From contig NZ_PYGF01000001.1 of NCBI RefSeq assembly GCF_003014575.1, forward strand, positions 682,001 to 746,000: a stretch of 64,000 nucleotides of DNA, given 5' to 3'. Each line of letters opens with the position of its first letter. Within the stretch, counting starts at the first letter, position 1. Made by a program: the position numbers and the translations under genes. Below, piece after piece: positions 38,832 through 47,541 of this stretch. The stretch is from Cecembia rubra. GTDB lineage: Bacteria > Bacteroidota > Bacteroidia > Cytophagales > Cyclobacteriaceae. The notes beneath the pieces were generated by a model, which had not been told where the DNA came from, did not search any database, and was given only the letters and a program-made list of their open reading frames with translations.

Positions 38832-39878
38832 TTACCTAATCCTTAATCTTTGACCTACTCTTAAAATACTATTTGTGGAGATGCCATTCAATCTTGTTAT
38901 GGTGCTTACCCTTACCCCATAGCGCCTTGCAATACTACTTAGAGTTTCTCCACTTCTTACTCTGTGATATACTGATTCTTGAGTTTTGACGACATGATCA
39001 AAACTGGCAGCTGTGATCATATAAACATCAGATTTAAGTTTTCCAACATTAAAATCAAACATTTCTGTTGGATTAATCGAAAGACCTTGGTACCTAACTT
39101 CAAAGTGTAAATGGGGACCTGTACTTCTTCCTGTACTACCTCCTAAACCCAAAACATCACCAGCTTTCACTTCCTGGCCAACATCTACCAAAATTTTGGA
39201 CATATGTCCATAAAGTGTTTCCAGTCCATTCTTATGCCTGACAACCACATAGTAGCCATACCCATTTCTATCATATGATCGAATCCTTACAATTCCGTCA
39301 AATGTACTGTAAATTGGGTCCCCTATTCTTAATTTTAAATCGGTTCCATGATGCCACCGATACCTTCTAAATCCAAATTCAGAGGTAATTTGGGTTTGGT
39401 CCAATGGTAATCTCCAATCTGTTCCAAAAAAAGTATCATAAAGTTTGACGTAAACTGTATCCTTAAAATCCTTTGGATTGAAATCATAAATATTGATTTT
39501 TTTACTATCCCAGGAAGAAAAATATTCATAGGCAGTCACCCATATACTATCTATTTGAATTTGTTCAGAAACTTGAACCAATTGATTGGTAGGTGCCCAG
39601 ACTAGCGAAAGGGTATCCTCAGCTACTATACTTAGCCTTCTTTTTAAATTGATATAATCTTTATATAAAAGTGAATCTGTTTCTCTTGTAATATCCTGAA
39701 GATACTTTTGAGGATCAAAAAGCCTTAAATCCCTGTGTAAAGGATTATTAACGGGAGCATTCCCGGTCGTTTCTTGTTTGGGTTTCTTGATAATCTTAGG
39801 AAAATTTTGTGCATGGACTCCAAAAGAACCCATGCACAAAACAAACAATAATATAAAACTAGAAAGCTTAAACTTCAT
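38832..39878 (-). CDS. M23 family metallopeptidase with LysM domain
   Basis: A 348-aa secreted cell-wall hydrolase candidate. Signal peptide residues 1-23 (GVHAQ). The M23 domain (about 165-275) has the metal ligands in WHHGTDLK and in GPHLHFEV. A single LysM repeat is C-terminal (YHRVRSGETLSSIARRYGV to GQRLRIR), expected to bind peptidoglycan. All M23 ligands appear present, so it may cut peptidoglycan cross-links. It lies between trxB (9 bp upstream) and bshB1 (5 bp downstream). Confidence 0.9.
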   Translation of the reverse strand: MKFKLSSFILLFVLCMGSFGVHAQNFPKIIKKPKQETTGNAPVNNPLHRDLRLFDPQKYLQDITRETDSLLYKDYINLKRRLSIVAEDTLSLVWAPTNQLVQVSEQIQIDSIWVTAYEYFSSWDSKKINIYDFNPKDFKDTVYVKLYDTFFGTDWRLPLDQTQITSEFGFRRYRWHHGTDLKLRIGDPIYSTFDGIVRIRSYDRNGYGYYVVVRHKNGLETLYGHMSKILVDVGQEVKAGDVLGLGGSTGRSTGPHLHFEVRYQGLSINPTEMFDFNVGKLKSDVYMITAASFDHVVKTQESVYHRVRSGETLSSIARRYGVRVSTITRLNGISTNSILRVGQRLRIR

Positions 39879-39887
39879 CAGAATAAA

Positions 39888-40832
39888 TTAAACCAGTTCT
39901 TTAGCAGCGAGATACCTTTCCGCATCCAATGCCGCCATACATCCCGTTCCGGCAGCAGTTACAGCCTGTCTGTAAATATGGTCTTGGGCATCTCCACAGG
40001 CAAAAACTCCTTCTACATTTGTTCTTGTAGAGCCGGGGATGGTCTTAATATAGCCATTTTCGTCCATATCTATGATATTTTTGAAAATTCCAGTATTTGG
40101 TTCATGCCCAATGGCTACAAAAAAGCCACTTACTTTAATTTCATTCGACTCTTTTGTTTTATTATTGTAAACACGCACTGCTTCAACTTCATTTTCCCCT
40201 AAAATCTCTTCCGTTTCTGTATTCCAAAGAATTTCAATCTTGGGATTATTCATCACCCTTTTCTGCATGATTTGAGATGCCCGCATTTCTTCCCTTCTCA
40301 CCAACATATATACTTTTGAGCAGATATTAGCTAAATAGGAAGCTTCTTCACAGGCAGTATCTCCTGCCCCCACAATTGCTACATCTTGTCCTCTAAAAAA
40401 GAAGCCATCGCATACAGCACAGGCTGAAACACCCCTACCATTAAGCCTTTCTTCACTTTCTAAGCCAAGCCATTTGGCTGATGCTCCAGTGGAGATAATG
40501 ACAGTATCAGCATGGATTTCCACTTGATCATCTACAATAACCTTATGAGGCTGAGCAGAAAAATCAACTTTTGTAACAACTCCATATCTAATCTGAGTAC
40601 CAAATCTCTCTGCTTGTTTTCTGAAATCCTCCATCATTTCAGGCCCCATAATTCCATTGGGATATCCTGGATAATTTTCCACATCAGTGGTGATTGTTAA
40701 CTGACCTCCTGGCTGGCCACCGGTGTATAATACGGGACTTAATCCTGCCCTTGATGCATAAATGGCAGCAGTGTAACCTGCAGGGCCTGAACCAATGATC
40801 AAAACCTTTACTTTTTCAATTTCTGAAGCCAT
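39888..40832 (-). CDS. trxB: Thioredoxin-disulfide reductase
   Basis: A 314-aa FAD/NADPH enzyme that reduces thioredoxin. The FAD site is GSGPAGYTAAIYASRA, the redox pair is Cys-Ala-Val-Cys in SACAVCDGFFF, the NADPH site is VGAGDTACEEA, and the C-terminal FAD motif is GVFACGDAQD. The normal length. It leads the operon with the M23 peptidase and bshB1, so thiol-redox functions are grouped. Confidence 0.94.
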   Translation of the reverse strand: MASEIEKVKVLIIGSGPAGYTAAIYASRAGLSPVLYTGGQPGGQLTITTDVENYPGYPNGIMGPEMMEDFRKQAERFGTQIRYGVVTKVDFSAQPHKVIVDDQVEIHADTVIISTGASAKWLGLESEERLNGRGVSACAVCDGFFFRGQDVAIVGAGDTACEEASYLANICSKVYMLVRREEMRASQIMQKRVMNNPKIEILWNTETEEILGENEVEAVRVYNNKTKESNEIKVSGFFVAIGHEPNTGIFKNIIDMDENGYIKTIPGSTRTNVEGVFACGDAQDHIYRQAVTAAGTGCMAALDAERYLAAKELV

Positions 40833-40979
40833 TCTATCGTAAATTTTAAGGTTAGCAAATTTTGTTAAAATAGTTATTACAACAAAGATTAAACTTGTTA
40901 AAATTCCCTAATGCGGGAATGAAATTCCTTAACTTGATTTTAGTCAGGATTTTAACAGCTTAATCTTTTCAGATACAAA

Positions 40980-41003
40980 AAAAGGGGAAAACTTTCCCCT
41001 TTT
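40980..41003 (-). terminator. Terminator after rpoD
   Basis: AAAAGGGGAAA (40980-40990) pairs with TTTCCCCTTTT (40993-41003); realistic folding is an eight-pair stem with a larger loop. It lies 29 bp past the rpoD stop, with a T-rich tail on the minus strand. Confidence 0.65.
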
Positions 41004-41031
41004 CTGTAATCTTAGATACGTAATTGGAATT

Positions 41032-41895
41032 TTATCCCAAGTATGGTTTTAATGTTTTACTTCTAGAAGTGTGTCTTAACCTCCTGATAGCCTTTTCTTT
41101 AATTTGCCTAACTCTTTCCCTGGTCAAATTAAACTTCTCTCCAATCTCTTCCAAAGTCATGGCGTGTTCACCATTTAAACCAAAATAAAGAGTAATGACA
41201 TCGGCCTCTCTTGAAGTCAAAGTAGATAATGCCCTTTGTACTTCTTTTCTTAATGAATCTGTCATCAAGCCATCATCTGGCTTTTCATCACCATCATTTT
41301 CAAGAACATCCAAGAGACTGTTTTCTTCTCCTTGAACAAAGGGAGCATCCATGGAAACATGCCTACCAGAAATCTTCATTGTATCCACAACTTCGCCTGC
41401 TGTAACTTCCAGCACTTCAGCTAATTCCTCTGGAGATGGTTCTCTTTCAAATTTTTGCTCTAGTTCACTGAAAGTCTTACTGATTTTATTCAGGGAACCC
41501 ACCCTATTCAATGGCAAGCGGACAATTCTTGACTGCTCGGCCAAAGCCTGAAGAATGGACTGTCTGATCCACCATACAGCATAAGAAATAAATTTGAAAC
41601 CTCTGGTCTCATCAAATCTCTGTGCGGCTTTTATCAGACCTAAGTTCCCTTCATTGATCAAATCACCCAGAGAAAGACCTTGATTTTGATATTGTTTCGC
41701 TACAGAAACCACAAATCTTAAATTGGCCTTTGTCAGTTTTTCCAATGCCAACTGATCACCTTCACGGATCCTTTTGGCTAAAACAACTTCCTCATCTGCG
41801 GTAAGCAAATCTACTTTACCGATTTCTTGAAGATACTTATCTAGGGACTGACTCTCCCTGTTGGTAATCTGTTTGCTAATTTTTAGCTGCCTCAT
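41032..41895 (-). CDS. rpoD: Primary RNA polymerase sigma factor RpoD/SigA
   Basis: A 287-aa sigma-70 factor. Region 1.2 ([20 protein letters not shown]), region 2 ([41 protein letters not shown]), region 3 and region 4 ([39 protein letters not shown]) are all present. Region 1.1 is missing and the protein is far shorter than E. coli RpoD, as is normal for the Bacteroidota primary sigma factor, which reads the TTG/TAnnTTTG promoters suggested at several genes here. Confidence 0.95.
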   Translation of the reverse strand: MRQLKISKQITNRESQSLDKYLQEIGKVDLLTADEEVVLAKRIREGDQLALEKLTKANLRFVVSVAKQYQNQGLSLGDLINEGNLGLIKAAQRFDETRGFKFISYAVWWIRQSILQALAEQSRIVRLPLNRVGSLNKISKTFSELEQKFEREPSPEELAEVLEVTAGEVVDTMKISGRHVSMDAPFVQGEENSLLDVLENDGDEKPDDGLMTDSLRKEVQRALSTLTSREADVITLYFGLNGEHAMTLEEIGEKFNLTRERVRQIKEKAIRRLRHTSRSKTLKPYLG

Positions 41896-41983
41896 TCGAG
41901 AATATAATTTTTATCAGTTAAGACACAATTTATAACAGAAATTCAATCAATTAAAGTTCAAAGTAATCAATTACTTATGAAAC

Positions 41984-44125
41984 TTAATCTTTTTTATCTG
42001 TTTTTTCTGGTTTAGGCAACAAAACCTTTCTGGAAAGTTTGAATTTACCAGTCTTTTTATCGACATCAATCAATTTAACCATGATTTCTTCTCCAGGTTC
42101 CAAGACACCTTCCATATTTTCAAGTCTTTCCCACTTGATTTCTGAAATATGTAGCAACCCATCCTTACCAGGCATAAATTCTACAAACGCACCAAAAGGC
42201 ATAATGTTTTTCACTTTTCCGGTATATACTTCTCCAATTTCCGGTTGAGCAACAATAGCCCTGATCCTGGATATAGCTCCATCCATAGATGGCTGGTTAT
42301 TGGCAAAGATATTGATCTTACCCATATTATCTTTTTCTTCGATAACAATAGTTGCACCAGTATCTTTTTGGATTTCTTGGATTACTTTGCCACCAGGACC
42401 AATCACAGCCCCGATCAATTCTTTAGGAATTGTCATGTTAAATGACCTAGGTGCATGAGGCTTCAAGTCTGGTCTTGGCGCATCCAGTGTCTTTGTAATC
42501 TCATTCAAGATATGTAATCTGCCCTCTTTCGCCTGATACAAAGCTTCTTTTAAAACGCTGTAATCCAAGCCTTCTACTTTCAGGTCCATTTGGCAGGCAG
42601 TAATACCCTTGGCTGTTCCTGTCACTTTGAAATCCATATCACCAAGGTGGTCTTCATCACCAAGAATATCAGACAAAATCGCATATTTGCCTGTCTTAGC
42701 ATCAGAGATCATACCCATTGCAATACCTGTTACAGGAGCTTTTATAGGTACACCGGCATCCATTAGAGCAAGAGATCCTGCACATACTGTAGCCATGGAA
42801 GAAGAACCATTGGATTCCAGGATATCAGAAACTACCCTGATGGTATATGGATTTTCATCATCATGGGGCATAACTTTCTTAAGTGCCCTCATGGCAAGGT
42901 TACCATGACCTACTTCTCTACGTCCAGGCCCCCTGTTAGGTTTTACCTCTCCTGTAGAAAAACCCGGAAAATTGTAATGAAGGAAAAACTTACTATATCC
43001 TGAGATTACAGCTCCATCTATCATCTGCTCATCCAACTTGGTACCTAGCGTACAAGTGGTTATAGACTGGGTTTCACCTCTAGTAAATACCGAAGAACCA
43101 TGGGCAGAGGGCAGGTAATCTACCACAGACCAAATAGGCCTGATTTCGTCAAGATTTCTTCCATCCAATCTTTTCTTTTCATTAAGAGTAAGGTTCCTCG
43201 CGGCCTCTTTATGAATCTTTGCAAAATACGGACCTATAAGGGATTCCTCAAAACCATGCTCTTCTCCAAGACTCTCAACAAAAGCTTCCTTAATGGCTTT
43301 GATCCTATCAGATCTCTCTGATTTATTGGCAATTTGTAGACCTACAGCCTCATAACACTTCTGATATAATTCAGCATGCATTTTTTCAAAAAGTGCGGGA
43401 TCTGATTTCTCATGAACATATTCCCTTTTTTCCTCTTTGCCTACTGCAATTGTAAGTTCTTTTTGAACCAAACAATGTTTTTTAATTTCTTCATGTGCAA
43501 ACTGAAGTGCTTCAACCATCTCATCTTCGGAGATTTCGTTGGCCTCTCCCTCCACCATAAGAATATAATCCATAGAACCTGCAACGATAAACTCAAGACT
43601 TGCCTGTTCTAATTCGGCCGGGGAGGGATTAATTTTCAGATCACCATTGATTTTTGCAACCCTAACTTCAGAAATTGGGCCATTAAAAGGAATATCTGAC
43701 ACTGATAAGGCGGCTGATGCAGCTAATCCAGCCAAACAATCCGGTAAAACTTCCGAATCTGCTGACATCAGGGTGATATTTACTTGCGTATCTGCATGGT
43801 AATCATCTGGGAAGATCGGTCTGATAGCCCTGTCAACCAAGCGGCTTATCAAAATTTCATAATCAGAAAGCCTTCCTTCTCTTTTCAAAAATCCACCTGG
43901 AATCTTTCCAGATGCAGCAAATTTTTCCTGGTAATCTACTGAAAGTGGAAGAAAATCCACTCCTTCCATTACATCTTTTTTGGCAACAACTGTGGCCAAA
44001 AGCATAGCTTTCCCCATTCTAATTACAACAGAACCGTCCGCTTGCTTTGCTAAAGCCCCGGTTTCAATTGTAATTTCTCTTCCATCCGCTAATTGTATGG
44101 ACTTGGTGATTAAATTAGGTAACAT
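41984..44125 (-). CDS. pnp: Polyribonucleotide nucleotidyltransferase
   Basis: A 713-aa PNPase, the 3'-5' phosphorolytic RNA exonuclease. Two RNase PH domains flank an alpha-helical linker (active-site stretch [17 protein letters not shown] and [16 protein letters not shown]). A KH domain ([16 protein letters not shown]) and an S1 domain ([20 protein letters not shown]) follow, ending in a Lys-rich tail. Complete. It follows rpsO with a hairpin between them, the conserved arrangement. Confidence 0.96.
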   Translation of the reverse strand: MLPNLITKSIQLADGREITIETGALAKQADGSVVIRMGKAMLLATVVAKKDVMEGVDFLPLSVDYQEKFAASGKIPGGFLKREGRLSDYEILISRLVDRAIRPIFPDDYHADTQVNITLMSADSEVLPDCLAGLAASAALSVSDIPFNGPISEVRVAKINGDLKINPSPAELEQASLEFIVAGSMDYILMVEGEANEISEDEMVEALQFAHEEIKKHCLVQKELTIAVGKEEKREYVHEKSDPALFEKMHAELYQKCYEAVGLQIANKSERSDRIKAIKEAFVESLGEEHGFEESLIGPYFAKIHKEAARNLTLNEKKRLDGRNLDEIRPIWSVVDYLPSAHGSSVFTRGETQSITTCTLGTKLDEQMIDGAVISGYSKFFLHYNFPGFSTGEVKPNRGPGRREVGHGNLAMRALKKVMPHDDENPYTIRVVSDILESNGSSSMATVCAGSLALMDAGVPIKAPVTGIAMGMISDAKTGKYAILSDILGDEDHLGDMDFKVTGTAKGITACQMDLKVEGLDYSVLKEALYQAKEGRLHILNEITKTLDAPRPDLKPHAPRSFNMTIPKELIGAVIGPGGKVIQEIQKDTGATIVIEEKDNMGKINIFANNQPSMDGAISRIRAIVAQPEIGEVYTGKVKNIMPFGAFVEFMPGKDGLLHISEIKWERLENMEGVLEPGEEIMVKLIDVDKKTGKFKLSRKVLLPKPEKTDKKD

Positions 44126-44193
44126 AGAATTTTGTTAATGATAATGTAGTAAAGATTTAAAAGTAAGGCTTAATATCAGGGGGAAATAAAAAA

Positions 44194-44220
44194 GTAAGGT
44201 TCTCTCCATGAGAACCTTAC
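44194..44220 (-). terminator. Hairpin between rpsO and pnp
   Basis: An 11-bp perfect stem, GTAAGGTTCTC (44194-44204) with GAGAACCTTAC (44210-44220), loop of five, and a T run after it on the minus strand. It can act as rpsO terminator or as a processing site ahead of pnp; in E. coli the corresponding segment holds both. Confidence 0.75.
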
Positions 44221-44232
44221 ATTGAGTTGCAA

Positions 44233-44508
44233 TTATTTTCGTATTCCGAGTTCGGCAATTACTGCTCTGTATCTTTCAATATCATTCTTGACAAGATAGT
44301 TAAGCAATCTTCTTCTTTTACCGACTAGTTTCATCAAACTAAGTCTGGATCTGTGATCCTTTTTGTTGGACTTCAAGTGCTCAGTCAAATGCTGAATTCT
44401 GAAAGTGAACAACGAAATCTGAGATTCCGGTGATCCTGTATCAGTTTCAGACTTTAACCTGCCATGATTTTTGAACAACTCCGCTTTTTTCTCTGAGGTT
44501 AAATACAT
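44233..44508 (-). CDS. rpsO: 30S ribosomal protein S15
   Basis: A 91-aa S15 of standard size, which binds 16S rRNA early in small-subunit assembly. The conserved [24 protein letters not shown] and [20 protein letters not shown] stretches are clear. A promoter-like box lies 35 bp before the ATG, and pnp follows. Confidence 0.97.
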   Translation of the reverse strand: MYLTSEKKAELFKNHGRLKSETDTGSPESQISLFTFRIQHLTEHLKSNKKDHRSRLSLMKLVGKRRRLLNYLVKNDIERYRAVIAELGIRK

Positions 44509-44542
44509 GTCTAGTTAAATTAATTGTGTTTTAAAACAGCCA

Positions 44543-44550
44543 CAAAGATA
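44543..44550 (-). promoter_or_regulatory. Candidate -7 box for rpsO
   Basis: CAAAGATA on the plus strand is TATCTTTG on the minus strand, an exact TAnnTTTG match. The predicted start gives a leader of about 27 nt. No TTG partner was found. Confidence 0.45.
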
Positions 44551-44580
44551 ACAACTTTGATTTGATTTAAAAAACACCAT

Positions 44581-46398
44581 TTACGTTTTGGAAAATTTTG
44601 TTTGGAAATATCTGCGTAATTTTTTGAAAAATTCCACATACATATCTGCTTCAAACAATCTCGCATCCCGTCTTGCCTGTTTCAAGAAGAAAAAGCCAAT
44701 GGGCAATAGCACAATATTGGAAAACCAAGTCCCAAAAATTGGATCTGTTATACCTTCCTTGGCCCATTTTTCTCCTGTGATGGTCAACATATAATAAATG
44801 ATGAAAAATATTATGGACACCAGAACCGGCATTCCCAGTCCTCCTTTCTTAATGATCGCACCAAGGGGAGCGCCGATCAAAAACATCACCACACATGCAA
44901 AAGCTGTAGTATACTTTTGGTACCATGCTATTTCAAATCTTCTATATTCCCTTTCCAAATTATCAATTTGGGCAAGCTTTGAACTGAAATTATTTTTAAT
45001 CGATCTGGCGTTGTTCATAGCCACAGTTGCCCCCCTTGACTTATAATTAAATTTTTCTATTAAAGAATCCAGTTTAGTTCTAAACTCCGGGGTGAATTCA
45101 GTCATCCTTGTTGGTGATTTTACAAGTTGGTTGACAACTGAATCAGTAGGAATGACTTCTTGCCCAAAATTTTGTACTCTTGGCTGTTGTGCAGATGATG
45201 CTCTATTTATTTTAGCCTCTAATAATTTCTCAGACCCCAGGTCTTTTTGGACTTCTTGACCATTGATGCCTATTTCTTCTCTACTACTCCCTTTCTCAAC
45301 GCTATCTAAAGTTACTGACTGTAAAGAATCAATCCCAACGCCGTCTAACACTTGTGTGGAATCATAAACATTCTTCGCAGAGGTGATTTTTGGCATTACC
45401 AATTGATTTGCTTCCCTAGCTTTCAGCTTTGCTTCTCTGAGAGAATCATAATGCACCTTCCTCTTTACAATATCTTGTGGTGGTTTGATTTTATTTTGTC
45501 TCCCAAAGAATGAAAAAGAAGATTCTGTTGTAGCATAATTATAATAAATGATACTATTGACTTCACCTGCGATAGAGTCAAGACCCTGTCTTAATTGGGC
45601 AATATTCATGATCGACCTATTGGTAGACCACAAATCTTCAGGAGTCCTATTGAGCTGAAATGATTCCAGGTTAAATATCATTTCATTTTGGGAGAAATTT
45701 GTTCTACTGAAATCTACAGGTTTCTCGTTGATTCCTCTTGAACTTCTGGATTCTTTATAGGAAACCCCGTTAAAAAGCATCAGTCTCATATACCTATCAT
45801 TCATAAAGGATTCCATCCTTCCTGAGTCTGCTAAAATGACATTTGTATTCCCCTGCCCATCAGAATGATCATATATAATTATATCTTTTAGCCTAACCTC
45901 ATCCAGTTTTTGGTTGACTTTAATGCTATAATTTGGAATTCCAGCATAGAATACTCCTTCTTTGATATCCAATGCGGGTGATTTCATCCTAATATCATAT
46001 AGTAAACTAAATGTTTTAAGATTTACTTTTGGAACCAAATGGTTATTGGATAAGTATGCAATAACAGTTAGTATAATGACAAATAGACCGATTGGTCGAA
46101 GAGCCCTCAAAAGTGAAATGCCACTTGATTTAATTGCTGTAAGCTCAAAGTGTTCTCCTAAATTCCCAAAAGTCATCAGTGAAGAAAGCAAAACTGCCAG
46201 TGGCAAAGCCATTGGGGAAATACTGATCACAAAATAGGATATCAGCTCCATGTAAATCATGAATCCAAGACCCTTGCCAAATATTTCATCGAAATATTTG
46301 AGCATATTAACTGTAAGGAGTATAAAATCAACAACCAGAAAGGTCAAAAAGAAGGGTCCTATAAATGACCCAAGAATAAGCTTGTCAAGTTTTTTCAT
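44581..46398 (-). CDS. LptF/LptG family permease
   Basis: A 605-aa YjgP/YjgQ-type inner-membrane permease of the lipopolysaccharide exporter (LptB2FG). Three N-terminal helices (about 12-35, 52-75, 95-118) and three C-terminal helices (about 495-575) flank a periplasmic region. That region is much longer than in E. coli LptF or LptG (about 360 aa total): an insert rich in charged, Ser and Thr residues covers about 280-470. Bacteroidota commonly have such enlarged forms. It may pair with a second permease or with itself. The insert may be a species-specific spacer. Confidence 0.88.
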   Translation of the reverse strand: MKKLDKLILGSFIGPFFLTFLVVDFILLTVNMLKYFDEIFGKGLGFMIYMELISYFVISISPMALPLAVLLSSLMTFGNLGEHFELTAIKSSGISLLRALRPIGLFVIILTVIAYLSNNHLVPKVNLKTFSLLYDIRMKSPALDIKEGVFYAGIPNYSIKVNQKLDEVRLKDIIIYDHSDGQGNTNVILADSGRMESFMNDRYMRLMLFNGVSYKESRSSRGINEKPVDFSRTNFSQNEMIFNLESFQLNRTPEDLWSTNRSIMNIAQLRQGLDSIAGEVNSIIYYNYATTESSFSFFGRQNKIKPPQDIVKRKVHYDSLREAKLKAREANQLVMPKITSAKNVYDSTQVLDGVGIDSLQSVTLDSVEKGSSREEIGINGQEVQKDLGSEKLLEAKINRASSAQQPRVQNFGQEVIPTDSVVNQLVKSPTRMTEFTPEFRTKLDSLIEKFNYKSRGATVAMNNARSIKNNFSSKLAQIDNLEREYRRFEIAWYQKYTTAFACVVMFLIGAPLGAIIKKGGLGMPVLVSIIFFIIYYMLTITGEKWAKEGITDPIFGTWFSNIVLLPIGFFFLKQARRDARLFEADMYVEFFKKLRRYFQTKFSKT

Positions 46399-46474
46399 TC
46401 ACTATTGTGTGCAAACCAATCTTTCCAATAACAAAGTTGGAAATAATATTGGATTTTACTTCATCTAACACACA

Positions 46475-46876
46475 TTAACCTCCAATGATTTCTTTAAGGT
46501 GAGTGACCAAATTATCCCAGATAGACTCCAATTCTCCATCATCATAGGAATCGCTGTAATCAATTACTTTTAAGAAAAGGGTTTGTGTCAACTCATTTTC
46601 CTCAATCTTAAATTCTATATAAGAGTGGTCTGTCTCCTCTAAATTATCGGGATCAAAAAAATCAAACTTTACATGGTAATTGGTCCTTAAAGCCACAATT
46701 CTTGCATAATGTTCCTCTCCATCATAATGAAAAATATAATCCTTATCTTCATTGATTGTTACATTATCAGCAAACCACTCTGAAAGTCCACTAGCACTAC
46801 TCAAATAGGGAAATAATATCTTCCTGGAAGTATTGATTTGATAATCAGATACAAACTTATTCTTTACCATAACCAC
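46475..46876 (-). CDS. START-like domain protein
   Basis: A 133-aa soluble protein of the SRPBCC/START-like fold, as shown by alternating strands around SDYQINTSRKILFPYLSSASGLSEWFADNV and a long C-terminal helix (DDGELESIWDNLVTHLKEIIGG). Such pockets bind hydrophobic ligands in related families. No function is known for this one. It lies 76 bp upstream of the Lpt permease gene and is probably cotranscribed. A second ATG two codons later is an equal start. Confidence 0.75.
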   Translation of the reverse strand: MVMVKNKFVSDYQINTSRKILFPYLSSASGLSEWFADNVTINEDKDYIFHYDGEEHYARIVALRTNYHVKFDFFDPDNLEETDHSYIEFKIEENELTQTLFLKVIDYSDSYDDGELESIWDNLVTHLKEIIGG

Positions 46877-46919
46877 TCAAATTTTGTTCATAAAAAATAA
46901 CTTTTTTAAACATTTTTAC

Positions 46920-46950
46920 TTGCAATTAATAACACAAGCCCTCATATTTG
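46920..46950 (+). promoter_or_regulatory. Promoter of tRNA-Met
   Basis: TTG at 46920-46922, then 20 bp, then CATATTTG at 46943-46950 (seven of eight TAnnTTTG positions). The box ends 11 bp before the tRNA 5' end. This is the best-matching two-part promoter in the window. Confidence 0.6.
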
Positions 46951-46961
46951 CATTCCGATTT

Positions 46962-47035
46962 GGCGAGGTAGCTCAGTTGGTTAGAGCGCAGGATTCATAA
47001 CCCTGAGGTCAGGGGTTCAACTCCCCTCCTCGCTA
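46962..47035 (+). tRNA. tRNA-Met (CAT)
   Basis: A 74-nt cloverleaf: acceptor GGCGAGG pairs with CCTCGCT (first pair G-T), D arm GCTCAG...GAGC, anticodon CAT in TTCATAA, T arm GGGGTTCAACTCCCC, discriminator A, no encoded CCA. The type (elongator or lysidine Ile) cannot be settled here; elongator Met is most likely. Its 3' part is copied again at 47332-47386. Confidence 0.93.
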
Positions 47036-47190
47036 CAAGCCCCACTTTAGGGGCTTTTTTTATTTTACTCTTTAACCTATGTTCTGTGTTTACGTACTCT
47101 ATTCTTTTTCCGCAAACAAACTCTACACCGGTGTGACATCCGACCTCATCACAAGGTTCAAATTCCACAATTCCAAATCCACCAAAGGTT
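47010..47190 (+). repeat. 181-bp repeat, left copy
   Basis: It runs from the T-arm side of tRNA-Met through the terminator and into codon 38 of the GIY-YIG gene. It equals 47361-47541 at 180 of 181 positions (T at 47016 is A at 47367), with a constant offset of 351 bp and no gaps. Confidence 0.97.
47037..47060 (+). terminator. tRNA-Met terminator
   Basis: AAGCCCC (47037-47043) pairs with GGGGCTT (47050-47056), followed by a T run. It lies 1 bp after the tRNA and 22 bp before the GIY-YIG start codon. Confidence 0.8.
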
Positions 47191-47333
47191 TTACTCTAAG
47201 GTACAGACCATGGTACTGCTTACATACCGAATTCTTCGACTCAAAGAAGGAAGCCCTACTCAGAGAAAAAGAACTCAAATCAGGCAAAGGAAGGGACTGG
47301 ATCAAAAAGCATGTCCTTCCAAACTTCCTTTAG
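47079..47333 (+). CDS. GIY-YIG nuclease family protein
   Basis: An 84-aa single-domain GIY-YIG endonuclease. The name motifs are VYVLYS (residues 4-9) and LYTG (15-18). The conserved Arg is R26 in LITRFKFHN, and the metal-binding Glu is probably E63 in LLREKELK. It has no DNA-binding extension, so it resembles UPF0213/YhbQ-type small proteins. It lies 43 bp after tRNA-Met behind a terminator, and its stop codon (TAG, 47331-47333) overlaps the start of a duplicated tRNA fragment. The placement suggests a tRNA-linked element. Function as a mobility or repair nuclease is inferred; the catalytic residues look intact. Confidence 0.85.
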   Translation: MFCVYVLYSFSANKLYTGVTSDLITRFKFHNSKSTKGFTLRYRPWYCLHTEFFDSKKEALLREKELKSGKGRDWIKKHVLPNFL

Positions 47334-47386
47334 CACAGGATTCATATCCGCCGCGGCGGACAGGGGATCAACTCCCCTCCTCGCTA
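47332..47386 (+). pseudogene. Broken tRNA-Met 3' copy with palindrome insert
   Basis: AGCACAGGATTCATA (47332-47346) matches tRNA positions 46985-46999 with one change, and 47361-47386 matches 47010-47035 with one change. Between them TCCGCCGCGGCGGA (47347-47360) replaces ACCCTGAGGT (47000-47009). The acceptor 5' half and D arm are missing, so no functional tRNA can form. Confidence 0.9.
47347..47360. repeat. 14-bp GC palindrome
   Basis: TCCGCCGCGGCGGA is its own reverse complement. It is 12 of 14 G/C in AT-rich surroundings and sits where the 3' side of the anticodon arm should be in the tRNA copy. Confidence 0.85.
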
Positions 47387-47541
47387 CAAGCCCCACTTTA
47401 GGGGCTTTTTTTATTTTACTCTTTAACCTATGTTCTGTGTTTACGTACTCTATTCTTTTTCCGCAAACAAACTCTACACCGGTGTGACATCCGACCTCAT
47501 CACAAGGTTCAAATTCCACAATTCCAAATCCACCAAAGGTT
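47361..47541 (+). repeat. 181-bp repeat, right copy
   Basis: Copy of 47010-47190 differing at one base. It ends abruptly at codon 38 of the truncated nuclease frame, after which the sequence is unrelated. Confidence 0.97.
47388..47411 (+). terminator. Duplicated tRNA terminator
   Basis: Exact copy of the hairpin and T run at 47037-47060, offset by 351 bp. Confidence 0.75.

Noticed and set aside
40860..40900. Two-part promoter for trxB
   Set aside because: A CAA about 19 bp from CAAATTTT gives TTG/AAAATTTG on the minus strand, but the -7 lacks the leading TA and the region is too AT-rich to be convincing.
47280..47519. 79-codon minus-strand frame across the tRNA fragment and palindrome
   Set aside because: It is the reverse translation of the tRNA copy, the terminator and the nuclease duplication; such reading frames are a frequent false call around repeats of this kind.
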